64,000 nt of DNA from DAHUXT01 sp036378295 (GCA_036378295.1 DASUWS010000232.1:1-64000); one strand, 5' to 3'. Shown: positions 34,302-43,018, counted from the first letter of the stretch. The notes: generated by a model not told the origin, from the sequence alone. Numbers and translations: made by a program.

Positions 34302-34913
34302 ATGGATACACACAGACTTGCGGATCTCACGCGTATCGGTGAAGTGGATGTACGGCGAGTCGCGGTGGCGCTGGCGCGGGCGTTTCAGGATGACCCGCTC
34401 ATGCGCTACGCCATCCCGGACGCCAACGAGCGGCGGCGTATCTTGCCGTGGCTGATCAGCTTCAATGTGCGCTACGGCTGCCGCTATGGCGAGGTCTATG
34501 CCACACCGGGATTCGCGGGCGCGGCGATCTGGTTGCCGCCGGAACATCCCACCTTCACCTTCTGGCGGATGGTGCGCGCGGGCATGCTCAGGGTGCCGCT
34601 ACGGCTGGGCTGGCCCACCCTGCGGCGCATGATGGCGGTCGAGGGCACCGCGGCCGCGCTGCACACGCGATGCATGCCTGGCAAACATTGGTATCTCTCA
34701 CAGATTGGCGTCGAGCCGTCACACCAGCGCCAGGGTGTCGCCTCGCGGCTGCTTCGCCCGATGCTCGCGCGAATTGATGCTGATGGGCTGTCCTGCTACC
34801 TGGAAACCGAGAACGAGGCGAATATCACACTCTACCAGCGCTTCGGCTTCCGAGTCGTCGCTGAGGACGCCATTGACGACGGCGGCCCGCATATCTGGGC
34901 GATGCTCCGCTAG
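34302..34913 (+). CDS. GNAT-family N-acetyltransferase
   Basis: The ATG at 34302 follows AGGG by about 5 bases and gives 203 residues starting MDTHRLADLTRI; an ATG at 34281 is the alternative. The first part (ALARAFQDDPLMRYAIPD) is typical of GNATs of the family found in soil bacteria and fungi. The acetyl-CoA loop is IGVEPSHQRQGVASRLL (Q-R-Q-G-V-A), and YLETENEANITLYQRFGFRV is the family ending. The substrate is unknown. Confidence 0.9.
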   Translation: MDTHRLADLTRIGEVDVRRVAVALARAFQDDPLMRYAIPDANERRRILPWLISFNVRYGCRYGEVYATPGFAGAAIWLPPEHPTFTFWRMVRAGMLRVPLRLGWPTLRRMMAVEGTAAALHTRCMPGKHWYLSQIGVEPSHQRQGVASRLLRPMLARIDADGLSCYLETENEANITLYQRFGFRVVAEDAIDDGGPHIWAMLR

Positions 34914-34936
34914 TCTCCCCAGACCTCACCCCCACC

Positions 34937-35025
34937 CCCTCTCCCACGGGGAGAGGGAAACCAGAAACGTTGCCCGTTGGCCGCTCTGCTCGTCTGCGGC
35001 CCCTCCCCTCGCGGGGGGAGGGGGT
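34937..35025. terminator. Two pyrimidine-rich hairpins between convergent genes
   Basis: CCCTCTCCC/GGGAGAGGG at 34937-34957 and a second CCCCTCCCC...GGGGAGGGGG structure at about 35001-35025 lie between the GNAT and aspS stops. They belong to the recurrent CCCTC/GAGGG hairpin family of this window. No T-run follows, so termination is inferred from position. Confidence 0.55.
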
Positions 35026-35045
35026 AGGGGGAGAGGTCCGCCTCT

Positions 35046-36398
35046 CTATGGGCGCAAGCGATTAATATCGCGCGGAAAGAGTGTCGCCAGCTTCACTGAC
35101 GGCAATCCGGTGAGCAGCGTGAGCAGACGCTCCAGCCCGATGGCGAAGCCGCCATGCGGAGGCATACCATAGCGGAATGCTTCCAGATAATCGGCGAATG
35201 GCTCCGGCGAGATGCCGCGCTCAGCCAGTGCCGCCAGATAGTCTCCGTAGCGATGGAGCCGCTGCCCACCAGTCATCAACTCCATTCCGCGGAAGATCAG
35301 GTCCGCCGAGTTGGAGTACCCTGGCCGAGCGGGATCAGGGTGCGTGTAGAATGGGCGCTTGCTCATAGGATACCCCGTGACGAAGAGGAAGTCGCTGCCG
35401 TGCTCAGCGCGTGCCCACTCGCCGAGCCAGCGCTCATCCTGTGGCGAGAGGTCCGGCTCGCCTCGCACGTCCACCCCGTGCAACTGGAAGATCAATTCCT
35501 GTGCCTCAGCGAAGTGAATATGTGGAATCTCCGCGGGCACCTCTGGCAGCGTCACGCCCAGCAAGGCAAGGTCAGCGGCATTGGCGGCGCGGAATCGCTC
35601 CATCATCGCCGCCAACACCTCACGAGCAACCGCCATGACGGTGAAGTGGCTCTCGATGAAGCCCATCTCCATATCCAGGCTGACATACTCGTTGATATGG
35701 CGCGTGGTGTCGTGTGGCTCGGCGCGGAAAACCGGCCCAACCTCGAAGACGCGCTCGAAGACGCCAACCATGATCTGCTTGTAGAACTGCGGACTCTGCG
35801 CCAGATACGCGGGACGGCCAAAGTAGTCCAGCGCGAAGACGTTGGCCCCGCCCTCAGTGGCCGATTCGACCAGCTTAGGCGACTGTATCTCGGTGAAGCC
35901 GCGCGCGCTGAGCGCTTCGCGGAAGCCAGCCATCGCGCTCGCCCCAAGACGGAAGACGGCGCGGCGCGTGGGATGGCGCGTGGTGATGACCGCCTCGTCC
36001 AGCAGCGTTGTCAGGTTCGCCTTCAGCTCGCGCTTGCCCAGCGTGACAGGCAACGTCTCGGTGACGGCGGTGAGCACAGTGATGCGCGGCTCCCGCAATT
36101 CGATGCCACCGGGCGCCTGGCTGGCGGTCGCCACAACCCCCTCCACCAGCAGGACGCTCTCGGGGCCAGCGTGCGCGGCACGCAGCGGCGCCAACTCATC
36201 CTCTGTGGCGGCGACTACCTGCACAATGCCCCAGCCATCGCGCAGGATGAGGAAGCTGATACCGCCCAGACGGCGCAATGCATGCAGCCAGCCCGCTATC
36301 TGGACGCGCTCGCCAACGTGCGCGGCGACCTCGCTGGAGGGAATGCGCGAGTTGGACGGGACAGAAATGGAAGACGACAGATCTGTCGGTGTAGGCAT
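35046..36398 (-). CDS. aspS: Aspartyl-tRNA synthetase, archaeal type (possibly non-discriminating)
   Basis: The 450-residue protein is far shorter than the bacterial AspRS (about 590), because it lacks the GAD insertion domain. An N-terminal OB-fold anticodon domain (VQIAGWLHALRRLGGISFLI) precedes the class II core. Motif 2 reads VFRAEPHDTTRHINEYVSLD, followed by MEMGF, and motif 3 is GGFAIGLERLL. This is the archaeal/eukaryotic form. His39 in GWLHALRR stands where discriminating archaeal enzymes have Trp as I recall, suggesting it may also charge tRNA-Asn, with GatCAB completing the reaction. That is inference. A T-box leader at 36666-37005 controls it. Confidence 0.93.
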   Translation of the reverse strand: MPTPTDLSSSISVPSNSRIPSSEVAAHVGERVQIAGWLHALRRLGGISFLILRDGWGIVQVVAATEDELAPLRAAHAGPESVLLVEGVVATASQAPGGIELREPRITVLTAVTETLPVTLGKRELKANLTTLLDEAVITTRHPTRRAVFRLGASAMAGFREALSARGFTEIQSPKLVESATEGGANVFALDYFGRPAYLAQSPQFYKQIMVGVFERVFEVGPVFRAEPHDTTRHINEYVSLDMEMGFIESHFTVMAVAREVLAAMMERFRAANAADLALLGVTLPEVPAEIPHIHFAEAQELIFQLHGVDVRGEPDLSPQDERWLGEWARAEHGSDFLFVTGYPMSKRPFYTHPDPARPGYSNSADLIFRGMELMTGGQRLHRYGDYLAALAERGISPEPFADYLEAFRYGMPPHGGFAIGLERLLTLLTGLPSVKLATLFPRDINRLRP

Positions 36399-36577
36399 GA
36401 GAATGCTCCTATGCGTGTGCTAATCCTGGCCTGCCATCCTGTTTGCTGTTGATGCTGGGAAGGACGCCCCTGGCAGACCAGCCACACTGGCATCACGCAT
36501 TTCTCAGGCGTCTCCCCCCGGGTTGGCGTCCCCGGTATCGTCGTCGTCATCCATCGCATGTCTCTCCTTGAAACTGT

Positions 36578-36601
36578 CCCCTCTCCGTGTCGGGGAGGGG
36601 G
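36578..36601. terminator. CCCTC/GAGGG hairpin between the T-box and aspS
   Basis: CCCCTCTCC at 36578-36586 pairs with GGGGAGGGGG at 36592-36601. On the minus strand it lies in the aspS leader between the T-box terminator and the start codon, with no T-run. It may be an mRNA-stabilising or processing structure, not a terminator. Confidence 0.4.
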
Positions 36602-36665
36602 AACACAACGGGCTGGGATGGGGTGGCGCGCGTACAATCAATGCGCATGCAATCAATGCGCATAC

Positions 36666-36703
36666 AAAAAGCCCTCATCCTCACAATTCTGGAGGACGAG
36701 GGC
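36666..36703 (-). terminator. Intrinsic terminator of the aspS T-box
   Basis: On the minus strand GCCCTCGTCCTC pairs with GAGGATGAGGGC (12 base pairs with one G-U) around a 9-base loop, directly followed by TTTTTGT. It is the regulated terminator of the T-box. Confidence 0.88.
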
Positions 36704-37005
36704 CTACGCGCCGGCTCGTGGTGCCACCACCATTCGCTCCGGTGCACTGCGATGCGAACCATACGCAACGGAGCCTCTCTGGCCAGCCATGATACGCTGA
36801 CCATTCGCGCGCTAACGGGCGCATCCCGACTCCGGCTACTGAGCGCATAGGATCGGCATAGGATCGGCGCAGGTTCACCGGGTGGCTCTGGGAGGTCTGT
36901 CGGGCTGGTCCGCGTCGGCGCTCGCAGCATACGCGCCGCTCTCTGCATCGCTGGCAACAACCAAACGGTTCCCATCACAGCCGTATAGCGCAACTGTATC
37001 ACATG
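36666..37005 (-). promoter_or_regulatory. T-box riboswitch of aspS (tRNA-Asp specific)
   Basis: Reading the minus strand, the expected elements occur in order. An AGAGAG motif at about 36940 is followed by a CGGCGC/GCGCCG stem with GCTGCGAG in its loop (stem I apex). A GAC triplet (36901-36899) followed by A is a candidate Asp specifier. AGTAG and CCGTTA mark the conserved linker and stem III region. The T-box core GGTGGCACCACG is at 36728-36717, and a terminator ending in TTTTT follows. The bulge TGGC would pair with a tRNA ending GCCA, i.e. a G73 tRNA, as bacterial tRNA-Asp is. Uncharged tRNA-Asp would thus stabilise the antiterminator and raise aspS expression. The 5' boundary is approximate. 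Confidence 0.8.
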
Positions 37006-37139
37006 ACGAGGGGAGCTATCAAGCACTCGTTGCCGCTCTCCTGGACAACAGGGCAGCCGTGTGGTAGCACGTGCCTGAACGGGTGCGCTACGTATCCGCA
37101 TGCCTGGAGCAGATTGGAGAGATGAGGGAGGTCCATGCC

Positions 37140-37511
37140 ATGAGATTCGGTTTGTTCTTGCTGCGGTGGGCATTGAATGCTCTCGCGCTGCTTGGTGTCG
37201 CGTGGCTGCTGAAGGATATCCACGCGACGGTTGCAGGCGCTATCCTGGCGGCGTTGGTGATTGGCATTCTCAACGCGGTCATCGGCCCGATCCTCAGGCT
37301 GCTGACGTTCCCCATCACCATCGTGACGCTCGGCCTCTTTCTGCTGGTGATCAATGCGGTGCTCTTCTGGCTGGCATCGCTCATCACCCCAGACTTCCAG
37401 GTGACGAGCCTGTTCGCGGTCATCGTGGGTTCGATCCTCTACTCGATCCTGACCACGATCATCTCCTTCGTTGTGCGCAGCCCCAGACGATCTGACGCGG
37501 CCAATAAGTAG
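37140..37511 (+). CDS. Phage-holin superfamily IV-like small membrane protein
   Basis: The ATG at 37140 has GGGAGG 8 bases upstream and gives 123 residues with four hydrophobic helices. The pattern LFLLRWALNALALLGVAWLL, ILNAVIGPILRLLTFPITIV, LGLFLLVINAVLFWLAS and SILYSILTTIISFVV matches the widespread bacterial YvlD-like (mycobacterial holin superfamily IV) proteins. Its role in the cytoplasmic membrane is unknown, often linked to envelope stress. There is no sign of a prophage. A hairpin terminator follows at 37541. Confidence 0.88.
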   Translation: MRFGLFLLRWALNALALLGVAWLLKDIHATVAGAILAALVIGILNAVIGPILRLLTFPITIVTLGLFLLVINAVLFWLASLITPDFQVTSLFAVIVGSILYSILTTIISFVVRSPRRSDAANK

Positions 37512-37540
37512 GCACCTGGCTCTGGCGGGTTTGCATCTTT

Positions 37541-37565
37541 GCCTCTCTCCACACCGGAGAGGGGC
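37541..37565 (+). terminator. Terminator after the holin-like gene
   Basis: GCCTCTCTCC and GGAGAGGGGC pair over 10 bases (one G-T) around ACACC, followed by TTACTATTTCTT. It is one of the CCCTC/GAGGG hairpin family. Confidence 0.7.
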
Positions 37566-37675
37566 TTACTATTTCTTGCTCGTGCGTGTGTGTCCTGGCC
37601 CATCTTGTGCTACAAAACTACTTTCGTGACATTGGCCATGTAACTCCTTGTACCAGACTCTGGAGAAATGTACAC

Positions 37676-38233
37676 ATGACAACGCAGCAGGCTACCCGGA
37701 CGCACGCCAGCGCGCGCGTGAAGACCTATCCCGCGCCCAAGCAACTGGCCACACCAACCGATCTATCCCAGGACGATGTCAAGGCGATTACCGAAGCGCT
37801 CAACCCATTGGTCGCGGATGCCTTCGCCCTCTACGTCAAGACCAAGAACTTCCACTGGCATCTCTCCGGCTCGCACTTCCGCGACTACCATCTGCTCTTC
37901 GACGAGCACGCCGAGGCGATCTTCACCTCGATTGACACAGTGGCTGAGCGGGTTCGGCGCATTGGCGGCACGACAATCCGCAGCATTGGCCATATCAGCC
38001 AGTTACAGACCATTCAGGATGATAATGACGAATTCGTGCCACCTGGCGAGATGGCGCGGCGGCTGATGGACGATAACGCGCATCTGGCGAAGATGCAGCG
38101 GGCAGCGCATCAGGTCTGCGAGCAGCATCGCGACGTGGCGACAGCGAGCGAGCTAGAGATCATCATCGACCAGACCGAGCGGCGCACCTGGTTCCTCTAT
38201 GAGGTCTGCCAGGGCATGGATAACACGCAGTAG
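37676..38233 (+). CDS. dps: Dps-family DNA-binding ferritin-like protein
   Basis: Dps forms a 12-mer shell that oxidises and stores iron and shields DNA. The ATG at 37676 gives 185 residues. The ferroxidase signature is KNFHWHLSGSHFRDYHLLFD followed by EHAEAIFTSIDTVAERVRRIGG, with the His, Asp and Glu ligands shared at the dimer interface. The N-terminal 30 residues are basic and disordered (RTHASARVKTYPAPKQ), a usual DNA-binding arm. A strong terminator follows at 38261. Confidence 0.95.
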   Translation: MTTQQATRTHASARVKTYPAPKQLATPTDLSQDDVKAITEALNPLVADAFALYVKTKNFHWHLSGSHFRDYHLLFDEHAEAIFTSIDTVAERVRRIGGTTIRSIGHISQLQTIQDDNDEFVPPGEMARRLMDDNAHLAKMQRAAHQVCEQHRDVATASELEIIIDQTERRTWFLYEVCQGMDNTQ

Positions 38234-38260
38234 CGCGCTGGCCAAACCGCACTCCCTGCA

Positions 38261-38290
38261 CCCCCTCCCTGCCCTGGGAGGGGGCTTTTT
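38261..38290 (+). terminator. Rho-independent terminator of dps
   Basis: CCCCCTCCC (38261-38269) and GGGAGGGGG (38276-38284) form a 9-base stem with loop TGCCCT, followed by CTTTTT. It is the clearest intrinsic terminator on the plus strand. Confidence 0.9.
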
Positions 38291-38325
38291 GTATCTGCTC
38301 GCGGTGAGCGGAGAGGAGATGGCCG

Positions 38326-40875
38326 CTATGCCGCTGGGCGCCTGCGCGGGTCGAGCAGATCACCGGTGGAGGCGCTGCTTGTTGGCGTCGCCTGCCCACC
38401 GGAGAGCGCGGCCTTGTTCACCACATTCGGGACGTAGTAGGTCAGCGTCAGGTTGGCGGTGCAGTACTGCGGGATGACGACATAGCCGCCCCACATCGTC
38501 AGGCCGGGCACGTCGCTCGTCGTCGCCGTTGGCCCCCCAACCTCATTCAGGGTGCCAGGAGCGCTGCCAGGCTGCACGATGTAGTACCCCTGGCTTGTGG
38601 GCAGATAGCCGCCCGCCGGGCAGACACGCTCGCCACCAGGATACGGATTCGCCCCGCAGGTAGGGGTGGTGCTGGGTGGTGGGGGAGGATTGTGCGGATC
38701 ACCCGGTTTGGTGCTATCCGCGGGTCCCGTGCACATCACTGTGCCGGAATCGAAACCGTCGGCATACTTGAGTTGTGCCCCGGCAGGCACATAGATCCGC
38801 ACATAGTCTCGATAAGTCAGGAAACCAGCCGCCTGGGAATAGTTCTGGATATTATTCTTGATCGCTATCCGCAGATGGTGGGTCGCGCCGCCTTTGGTGT
38901 CGAGCGTAACGTCGTCTTTGATCGTTGTGGCAACGTAGGGTGATGCCTTCGAGATACTGACATTCACCTGCGAAACGAAGAGGCCGTCGATTCCGGACGT
39001 TGTGTCAATCGCGCCATCCGCATGCATCTTGCTCAGTTGCTTTTCGAGAGCCTTGTCGTTGAAGTAGATCTGCACCTCCTTGGAACGCAAATCAGCCAGG
39101 AACTGCTTCGCCATCGGGATCAGCTCGCTCTTGGGCAGGTGGCGCACGTGATCTTCGAGCATCTTCTCAAGCTCTTGGGTGAAGCGGACGCGAATCGTGT
39201 TCTGCGAAGTCGTATAGTCGTTGAGGACCGCCCGCGCCCTGGCAATGCCCGCGGCGCTCTCCTCGTAGAAATGAATCTTGTCTACGAGGTTATCCGCCGT
39301 CACCTTCTCATTGAAGATCGGCACGACCAGCGGACCAGTAACCCGCAGCACGCTGGCGATAGCATCAGGTGTGAACTGGATGACGCCATCCACGTTGCTG
39401 CATGCCTCGTGGCTGTAGGCATCCATGATGAGCTTCGCCGAGGTCGGGAAGTCGGAGTTAAGATTCGCGTCGCGCAGGCCCCAGTTGGCGAACGGCCACC
39501 AACCGCGGTAGGCTTGCGGCGCGGGATTGTTGATGGCCCAGTTGTTCACGCCCTTCCCGCAGCCAGCCTTGCCATAGTCGATATCATTCGCGCGCAGCAG
39601 CGTAATCGGCGCAACCTTGCCGTGATCAATGGTCAGGATACTGTAGAACCCCTCAAAGCCGCCCGTTCCGCGCAACTCGCCCTTATCGAGCGTCTGTAGC
39701 AGGAAGTGGCGCGGAGCATCGGCGCCAGCCAGCCATCCGATCATGCTGAGGTAATCGTTGGACTGGGTGAAGATATCTTTGAAGCGCGGCATCAGCTCGA
39801 TGGCTGTGCGCAACTGCTCCTTCTGCGAGGCGCTGATGGGCAAGCCGTCCACCTGGACGCCCGCGAGATCCTGCTGGATGCGATTGAAGATGATCTGGCC
39901 CTGCGCCAGCCCCTTCTGGAGCGATTCCACATCGCTCTGGGTGATCAACTCGCTATTCCCGTTACCAGCGGCACTGGCAGCGTGGACACGATCAACCAGC
40001 GGCTTGGCGGAGTCCGCCAGCACCACACCCAGACTTGCCGCGTCATAGCCAACATTCGCGAGCTTCGTCACGCTATCCACCTGCGAGCCAACGCCCGGAA
40101 CACGCGGCGCGAGCGAGAGCACCCAATCGGGATGCGTCAGTCTGTTCCGCAACTGCTGGAAGTCGCGCTGGGCGGCATGTAGTTCAGAGATCGCGCGGTT
40201 GATGGCCACCGGGTCGAAAGTAAAGCCCTTACTGGCCTCCCCGGTTGGGGTGGCGGTTGCGGTTCCAGTGGGCGTCGCCGTTGGCGTCGCCGTTGCGTTG
40301 GAGGACGTCGCCGTCTTGTCGCCAAGCGTGAGCGCCGTATTCGTGTCAATCACCTGATGATACGTCGCAGCCTTGATGGACTTCGGCATATCTGAGGAAG
40401 GGTGAATTGTAATAGTGGCTTGATCGAGTGTGCCGCCTTGCCGCTGGAGAAAGTAGGTATAAGGCGCATCGCCGAGCGCCTCGCCATCGAGGAGCGAGGT
40501 GAGCGAGGTATTGTTGGACGTGACCCCGTCCAGCAGGCCAGAGAGATCGTTCTTGGCGTTGAGCAGATGGCGCACGCCGGACTGCCCCAGGCTCTTGAGC
40601 GTCGAATAGTCCTGAGCAGCGGAAACGACCGCCACCATACTGGGCAGCAGGATGGCGAGCAGCACTACGACGATGACCACAACGGCCCACCGGGGTAGCC
40701 GGCGTATTGGTCCGAGCCGCCGCGCGGTCCGGTCGCGCCACAGGTTCACCGTGGTAGCAGCACGAGAAACCAATGTATCTTCCTCAGTGGCATCTGGAGC
40801 GCCAATGGCGTATTGGGGTTGTTCCAATGGTCGCTCCGACGACACTGCGCTCTGGGTTATCGTACTATCGTCCAT
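38326..40875 (-). CDS. DUF4012-domain envelope protein
   Basis: The 849-residue protein has a disordered N-terminus, one membrane helix at about residues 63-85 (WAVVVIVVVLLAILLPS), then a large external part with a Thr/Pro-rich linker (ATPTATPTGTATATPTGE) near residue 210. The DUF4012 core lies at about 390-620, with LLQTLDKGELRGTGGFEGFY, PITLLRANDIDYG and HFYEE; the ELRGTGGF segment is the signature. DUF4012 proteins are common next to polysaccharide or cell-surface genes in Chloroflexota and Actinobacteria, but their activity is unknown. The C-terminus has a Pro-rich loop (HNPPPPPSTTPTCG). The GerMN-like lipoprotein gene lies upstream on the same strand. Confidence 0.88.
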   Translation of the reverse strand: MDDSTITQSAVSSERPLEQPQYAIGAPDATEEDTLVSRAATTVNLWRDRTARRLGPIRRLPRWAVVVIVVVLLAILLPSMVAVVSAAQDYSTLKSLGQSGVRHLLNAKNDLSGLLDGVTSNNTSLTSLLDGEALGDAPYTYFLQRQGGTLDQATITIHPSSDMPKSIKAATYHQVIDTNTALTLGDKTATSSNATATPTATPTGTATATPTGEASKGFTFDPVAINRAISELHAAQRDFQQLRNRLTHPDWVLSLAPRVPGVGSQVDSVTKLANVGYDAASLGVVLADSAKPLVDRVHAASAAGNGNSELITQSDVESLQKGLAQGQIIFNRIQQDLAGVQVDGLPISASQKEQLRTAIELMPRFKDIFTQSNDYLSMIGWLAGADAPRHFLLQTLDKGELRGTGGFEGFYSILTIDHGKVAPITLLRANDIDYGKAGCGKGVNNWAINNPAPQAYRGWWPFANWGLRDANLNSDFPTSAKLIMDAYSHEACSNVDGVIQFTPDAIASVLRVTGPLVVPIFNEKVTADNLVDKIHFYEESAAGIARARAVLNDYTTSQNTIRVRFTQELEKMLEDHVRHLPKSELIPMAKQFLADLRSKEVQIYFNDKALEKQLSKMHADGAIDTTSGIDGLFVSQVNVSISKASPYVATTIKDDVTLDTKGGATHHLRIAIKNNIQNYSQAAGFLTYRDYVRIYVPAGAQLKYADGFDSGTVMCTGPADSTKPGDPHNPPPPPSTTPTCGANPYPGGERVCPAGGYLPTSQGYYIVQPGSAPGTLNEVGGPTATTSDVPGLTMWGGYVVIPQYCTANLTLTYYVPNVVNKAALSGGQATPTSSASTGDLLDPRRRPAA

Positions 40876-41222
40876 GTGCGCACACCCTCTCCCGTATCCT
40901 TCACCACAGCGATGCTCTTAGCACGGCAGCTTGCAAAAATCATGCCCTGTGAGTATGCCAATGAATCTGTCAGCGCTTCACGTACGGCGCCCGTTGGGCT
41001 GAAGACGAATCATCGTGGCATGGCCAGAATACATCACCTGAAGGCGCATATCCGGGCGCATGCCACCACTCTAATTGACGAAGCGAGGGAACTCGTTGTT
41101 CACGTTTAGCCAAATGGATGAGTCATATTGAGAGACGACTGTGATATCAGCAAGACGGCGAAGGCCATCCATGTTCTACATCTTCTACCCCGCCGCGATG
41201 TGTGGACTCCCGCGCCCAAGCG
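40876..41222. other. Intergenic, leader of the DUF4012 gene
   Basis: The ribosome site AGAGGG of the DUF4012 gene is at its left end. No gene, repeat or clear hairpin is seen in the remaining bases. Confidence 0.45.
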
Positions 41223-41885
41223 CTAGCTCAGACAGGCGTTAGCGCCCTGGAGATCGTTGAAGCAGCCGCCATCTTTGTTCAGAATGACCACCTGGTGGAT
41301 GTTGGAGAACTGCAACATCGTCTTGTCGATCTCGGCAGTGATGCGCGCGCCAGTGAGGTCGCCCGCAAGCTGAATAGCGCGGCAAAACTTGATCGTCATC
41401 GTGCCCGGCGCCGATACGGTTGTGCCTTTGTGGTCGGGGTAGAGCTGGAAATCAGGTCCGCCGCAATTGGAGGCACCACTGAGCGAAGCGGTCAGCTCCG
41501 TGTAAAGGCCCATTGCCTTCTCCGAGGACGTTGGCCCAGCGATAAGCTGTTGCAGGGAAAACCGGGCGACGCCGAGATCCGGCGAGACGCGGTGTACCGG
41601 AAAGACGGCGTTGACGTTGCTGTCCGAGTCGGGATGCTTCGAGAAATACACCAGGACTGGATTGCCGCTGGGGCGATTCGTCGTGGCGGTCGGCGCAACC
41701 GTCGCGGTGGACGCGGGACTGCCCGCCGTTGGGGTGGTATCTCCAGCGCCGCCCAGGCCTGAGTCCGAGCCGCCAGGAGATGCGCCGCACGCTGAGAGAG
41801 CGAGCAGCGCAGCGAGCAATCCGAGCGCCAGAGGGTGCGCTAACCTGCGGACGCGCGAGAAAGGAGCGGTACGACGCGGAAACAT
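41223..41885 (-). CDS. GerMN-domain lipoprotein
   Basis: The ATG at 41885 (MFPRRTAPFSRVRR) has AAAGGAAG 6 bases upstream and gives 220 residues. A lipoprotein signal with lipobox ALSAC is followed by a Gly/Ser/Thr/Pro linker. The rest looks like a GerMN (sporulation/spore-germination) domain: VLVYFSKHPDSDSNVNAVFP, ARFSLQQLIAGPTSSEKAMG, and the ending ITAEIDKTMLQFSNIHQVVI. GerMN proteins bind peptidoglycan or peptide partners outside the membrane. The window gives no direct sign of sporulation, though Ktedonobacteria can sporulate. Confidence 0.78.
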   Translation of the reverse strand: MFPRRTAPFSRVRRLAHPLALGLLAALLALSACGASPGGSDSGLGGAGDTTPTAGSPASTATVAPTATTNRPSGNPVLVYFSKHPDSDSNVNAVFPVHRVSPDLGVARFSLQQLIAGPTSSEKAMGLYTELTASLSGASNCGGPDFQLYPDHKGTTVSAPGTMTIKFCRAIQLAGDLTGARITAEIDKTMLQFSNIHQVVILNKDGGCFNDLQGANACLS

Positions 41886-42211
41886 AGCATACTTCCTTTC
41901 AAAGGCACCACGAGAAGAATGTGGACTGATGATCGCGATCTCCATACCGTTTCGATGACGGATGGGGATAAGTCAGAACGGATGATGGCGGGCGAGCAGG
42001 ACATGCCATGCTTTTGTGAATGCTGTTTTCAGCATACCCTTTGAGGGGACAGGAATATGTGGCAGTGCTCACAATGCGCCTGCGTGATTGTACCGATCTG
42101 TTTCGCTGACGGCAGGCGCCTTCAGACGCTATACTTCGTATAGTTGTGGTAGGAGTCTGGGCCGCAGCCACGGGGCGCGGCCCGTTCTTTCGAGGAGACA
42201 GGATTGTCCAT
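41886..42211. other. Divergent intergenic region between the GerMN and PIG-L genes
   Basis: This stretch of 326 bases holds ribosome sites at both ends (AAAGGAAG on the minus strand, GAGGAG on the plus strand). A TATAGT-containing stretch near 42131-42146 (CTATACTTCGTATAGTTG) includes an inverted repeat, CTATAC...GTATAG, around TTC, possibly an operator for the PIG-L gene. Confidence 0.45.
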
Positions 42212-42973
42212 ATGACCGATACGGCGGAAACACAGGGAGCGCAGAATGCTGCTACACCCAAGCGCGTGCTGATCGTGATGGCCCATCCCGACGACGGCGA
42301 GTTTGGCAGTGGCGGGACGCTGGCACGCTGGGCCGCGGAAGGCCGCGATATCTATTACTGCCTGATTACCGACGGACAGGCGGGCGACCAGGGCGACAAA
42401 GAGATTACCAGCGAGCAGCTTGCCGCGAAACGGCAGGTCGAGGCGCAGGCCGCCGCCGACGCGTTGGGGGTGAAGCATCCGGTGATCTTCCTGCATTATC
42501 AGGACTCCCGGCTGGAGCCGACCCTGCAGCTTCGCTCGGATATCGCGCGGGTAATTCGTCGCGTGAAGCCCGACGTGGTGATCTGCCAGGACCCGACGCG
42601 CTACTGGAGTGGGCAGGGGTACGTCAACCATCCTGACCATCGCATCGCGGGCGAGGCAACGCTCGGCGCAATCATTCCGGTGGCGGGCACACGGCTGGCG
42701 TTCCCGGAACTGGCCGCAGAGGGCCTGGAGCCGCACGAGGTGAAGGAGGTCTACATCTCAGGCACGTCTGAGCCTGACCGCTGGGTGGATATCAGTAGCT
42801 ATATGGAGCAGAAGATCGCGGCACTCAAGGCCCACAAGAGCCAGATGCGCGACTGGGATCCGACGGAGATGATGCGCCAGTGGGCCAAGGAGACAGCCAA
42901 TGGCGCGCGCAAGTACGGCCACGAGATGGAATACGCCGAGGCGTACAAATACATCAATCGCGGGGACGGGTAG
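42212..42973 (+). CDS. PIG-L-family N-deacetylase
   Basis: The 253-residue protein starts at the ATG at 42212, 10-15 bases after GAGGAG. The zinc motif AHPDDGEFGSGGTLARW and the second motif VNHPDHRIAGEA (His ligand) define the PIG-L/MshB/BshB group, which removes acetyl groups from N-acetylglucosaminyl conjugates. Chloroflexota members could act on a bacillithiol- or mycothiol-like precursor or on GlcNAc-lipids. A link to the PI-mannoside-like cluster at 58-63 kb is attractive but unproven, since mycothiol also starts from myo-inositol phosphate. Confidence 0.92.
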   Translation: MTDTAETQGAQNAATPKRVLIVMAHPDDGEFGSGGTLARWAAEGRDIYYCLITDGQAGDQGDKEITSEQLAAKRQVEAQAAADALGVKHPVIFLHYQDSRLEPTLQLRSDIARVIRRVKPDVVICQDPTRYWSGQGYVNHPDHRIAGEATLGAIIPVAGTRLAFPELAAEGLEPHEVKEVYISGTSEPDRWVDISSYMEQKIAALKAHKSQMRDWDPTEMMRQWAKETANGARKYGHEMEYAEAYKYINRGDG

Positions 42974-42990
42974 ATAGCAGCGCTCCCTCA

Positions 42991-43018
42991 CCCCTCCCTG
43001 TATCGGGGAGGGGTATTT
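42991..43018. terminator. Bidirectional terminator between PIG-L and iscU genes
   Basis: CCCCTCCC (42991-42998) and GGGAGGGG (43006-43013) form a stem followed by TATTTT on the plus strand; on the minus strand the flank is GAAAATA. It is a member of the CCCTC/GAGGG hairpin family between convergent genes. Confidence 0.75.

Noticed and set aside
35154..36452. 432-codon plus-strand frame opposite aspS
   Set aside because: aspS carries all class II synthetase motifs; the antisense frame is a GC shadow.
36296..36637. 113-codon minus-strand frame between the T-box and aspS, considered as a leader peptide
   Set aside because: It overlaps the aspS start out of frame and has no ribosome site or conserved feature.
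37140..37511. Holin-like annotation considered as evidence of a prophage
   Set aside because: This family is a common chromosomal membrane protein, and no phage structural or integrase gene is nearby.
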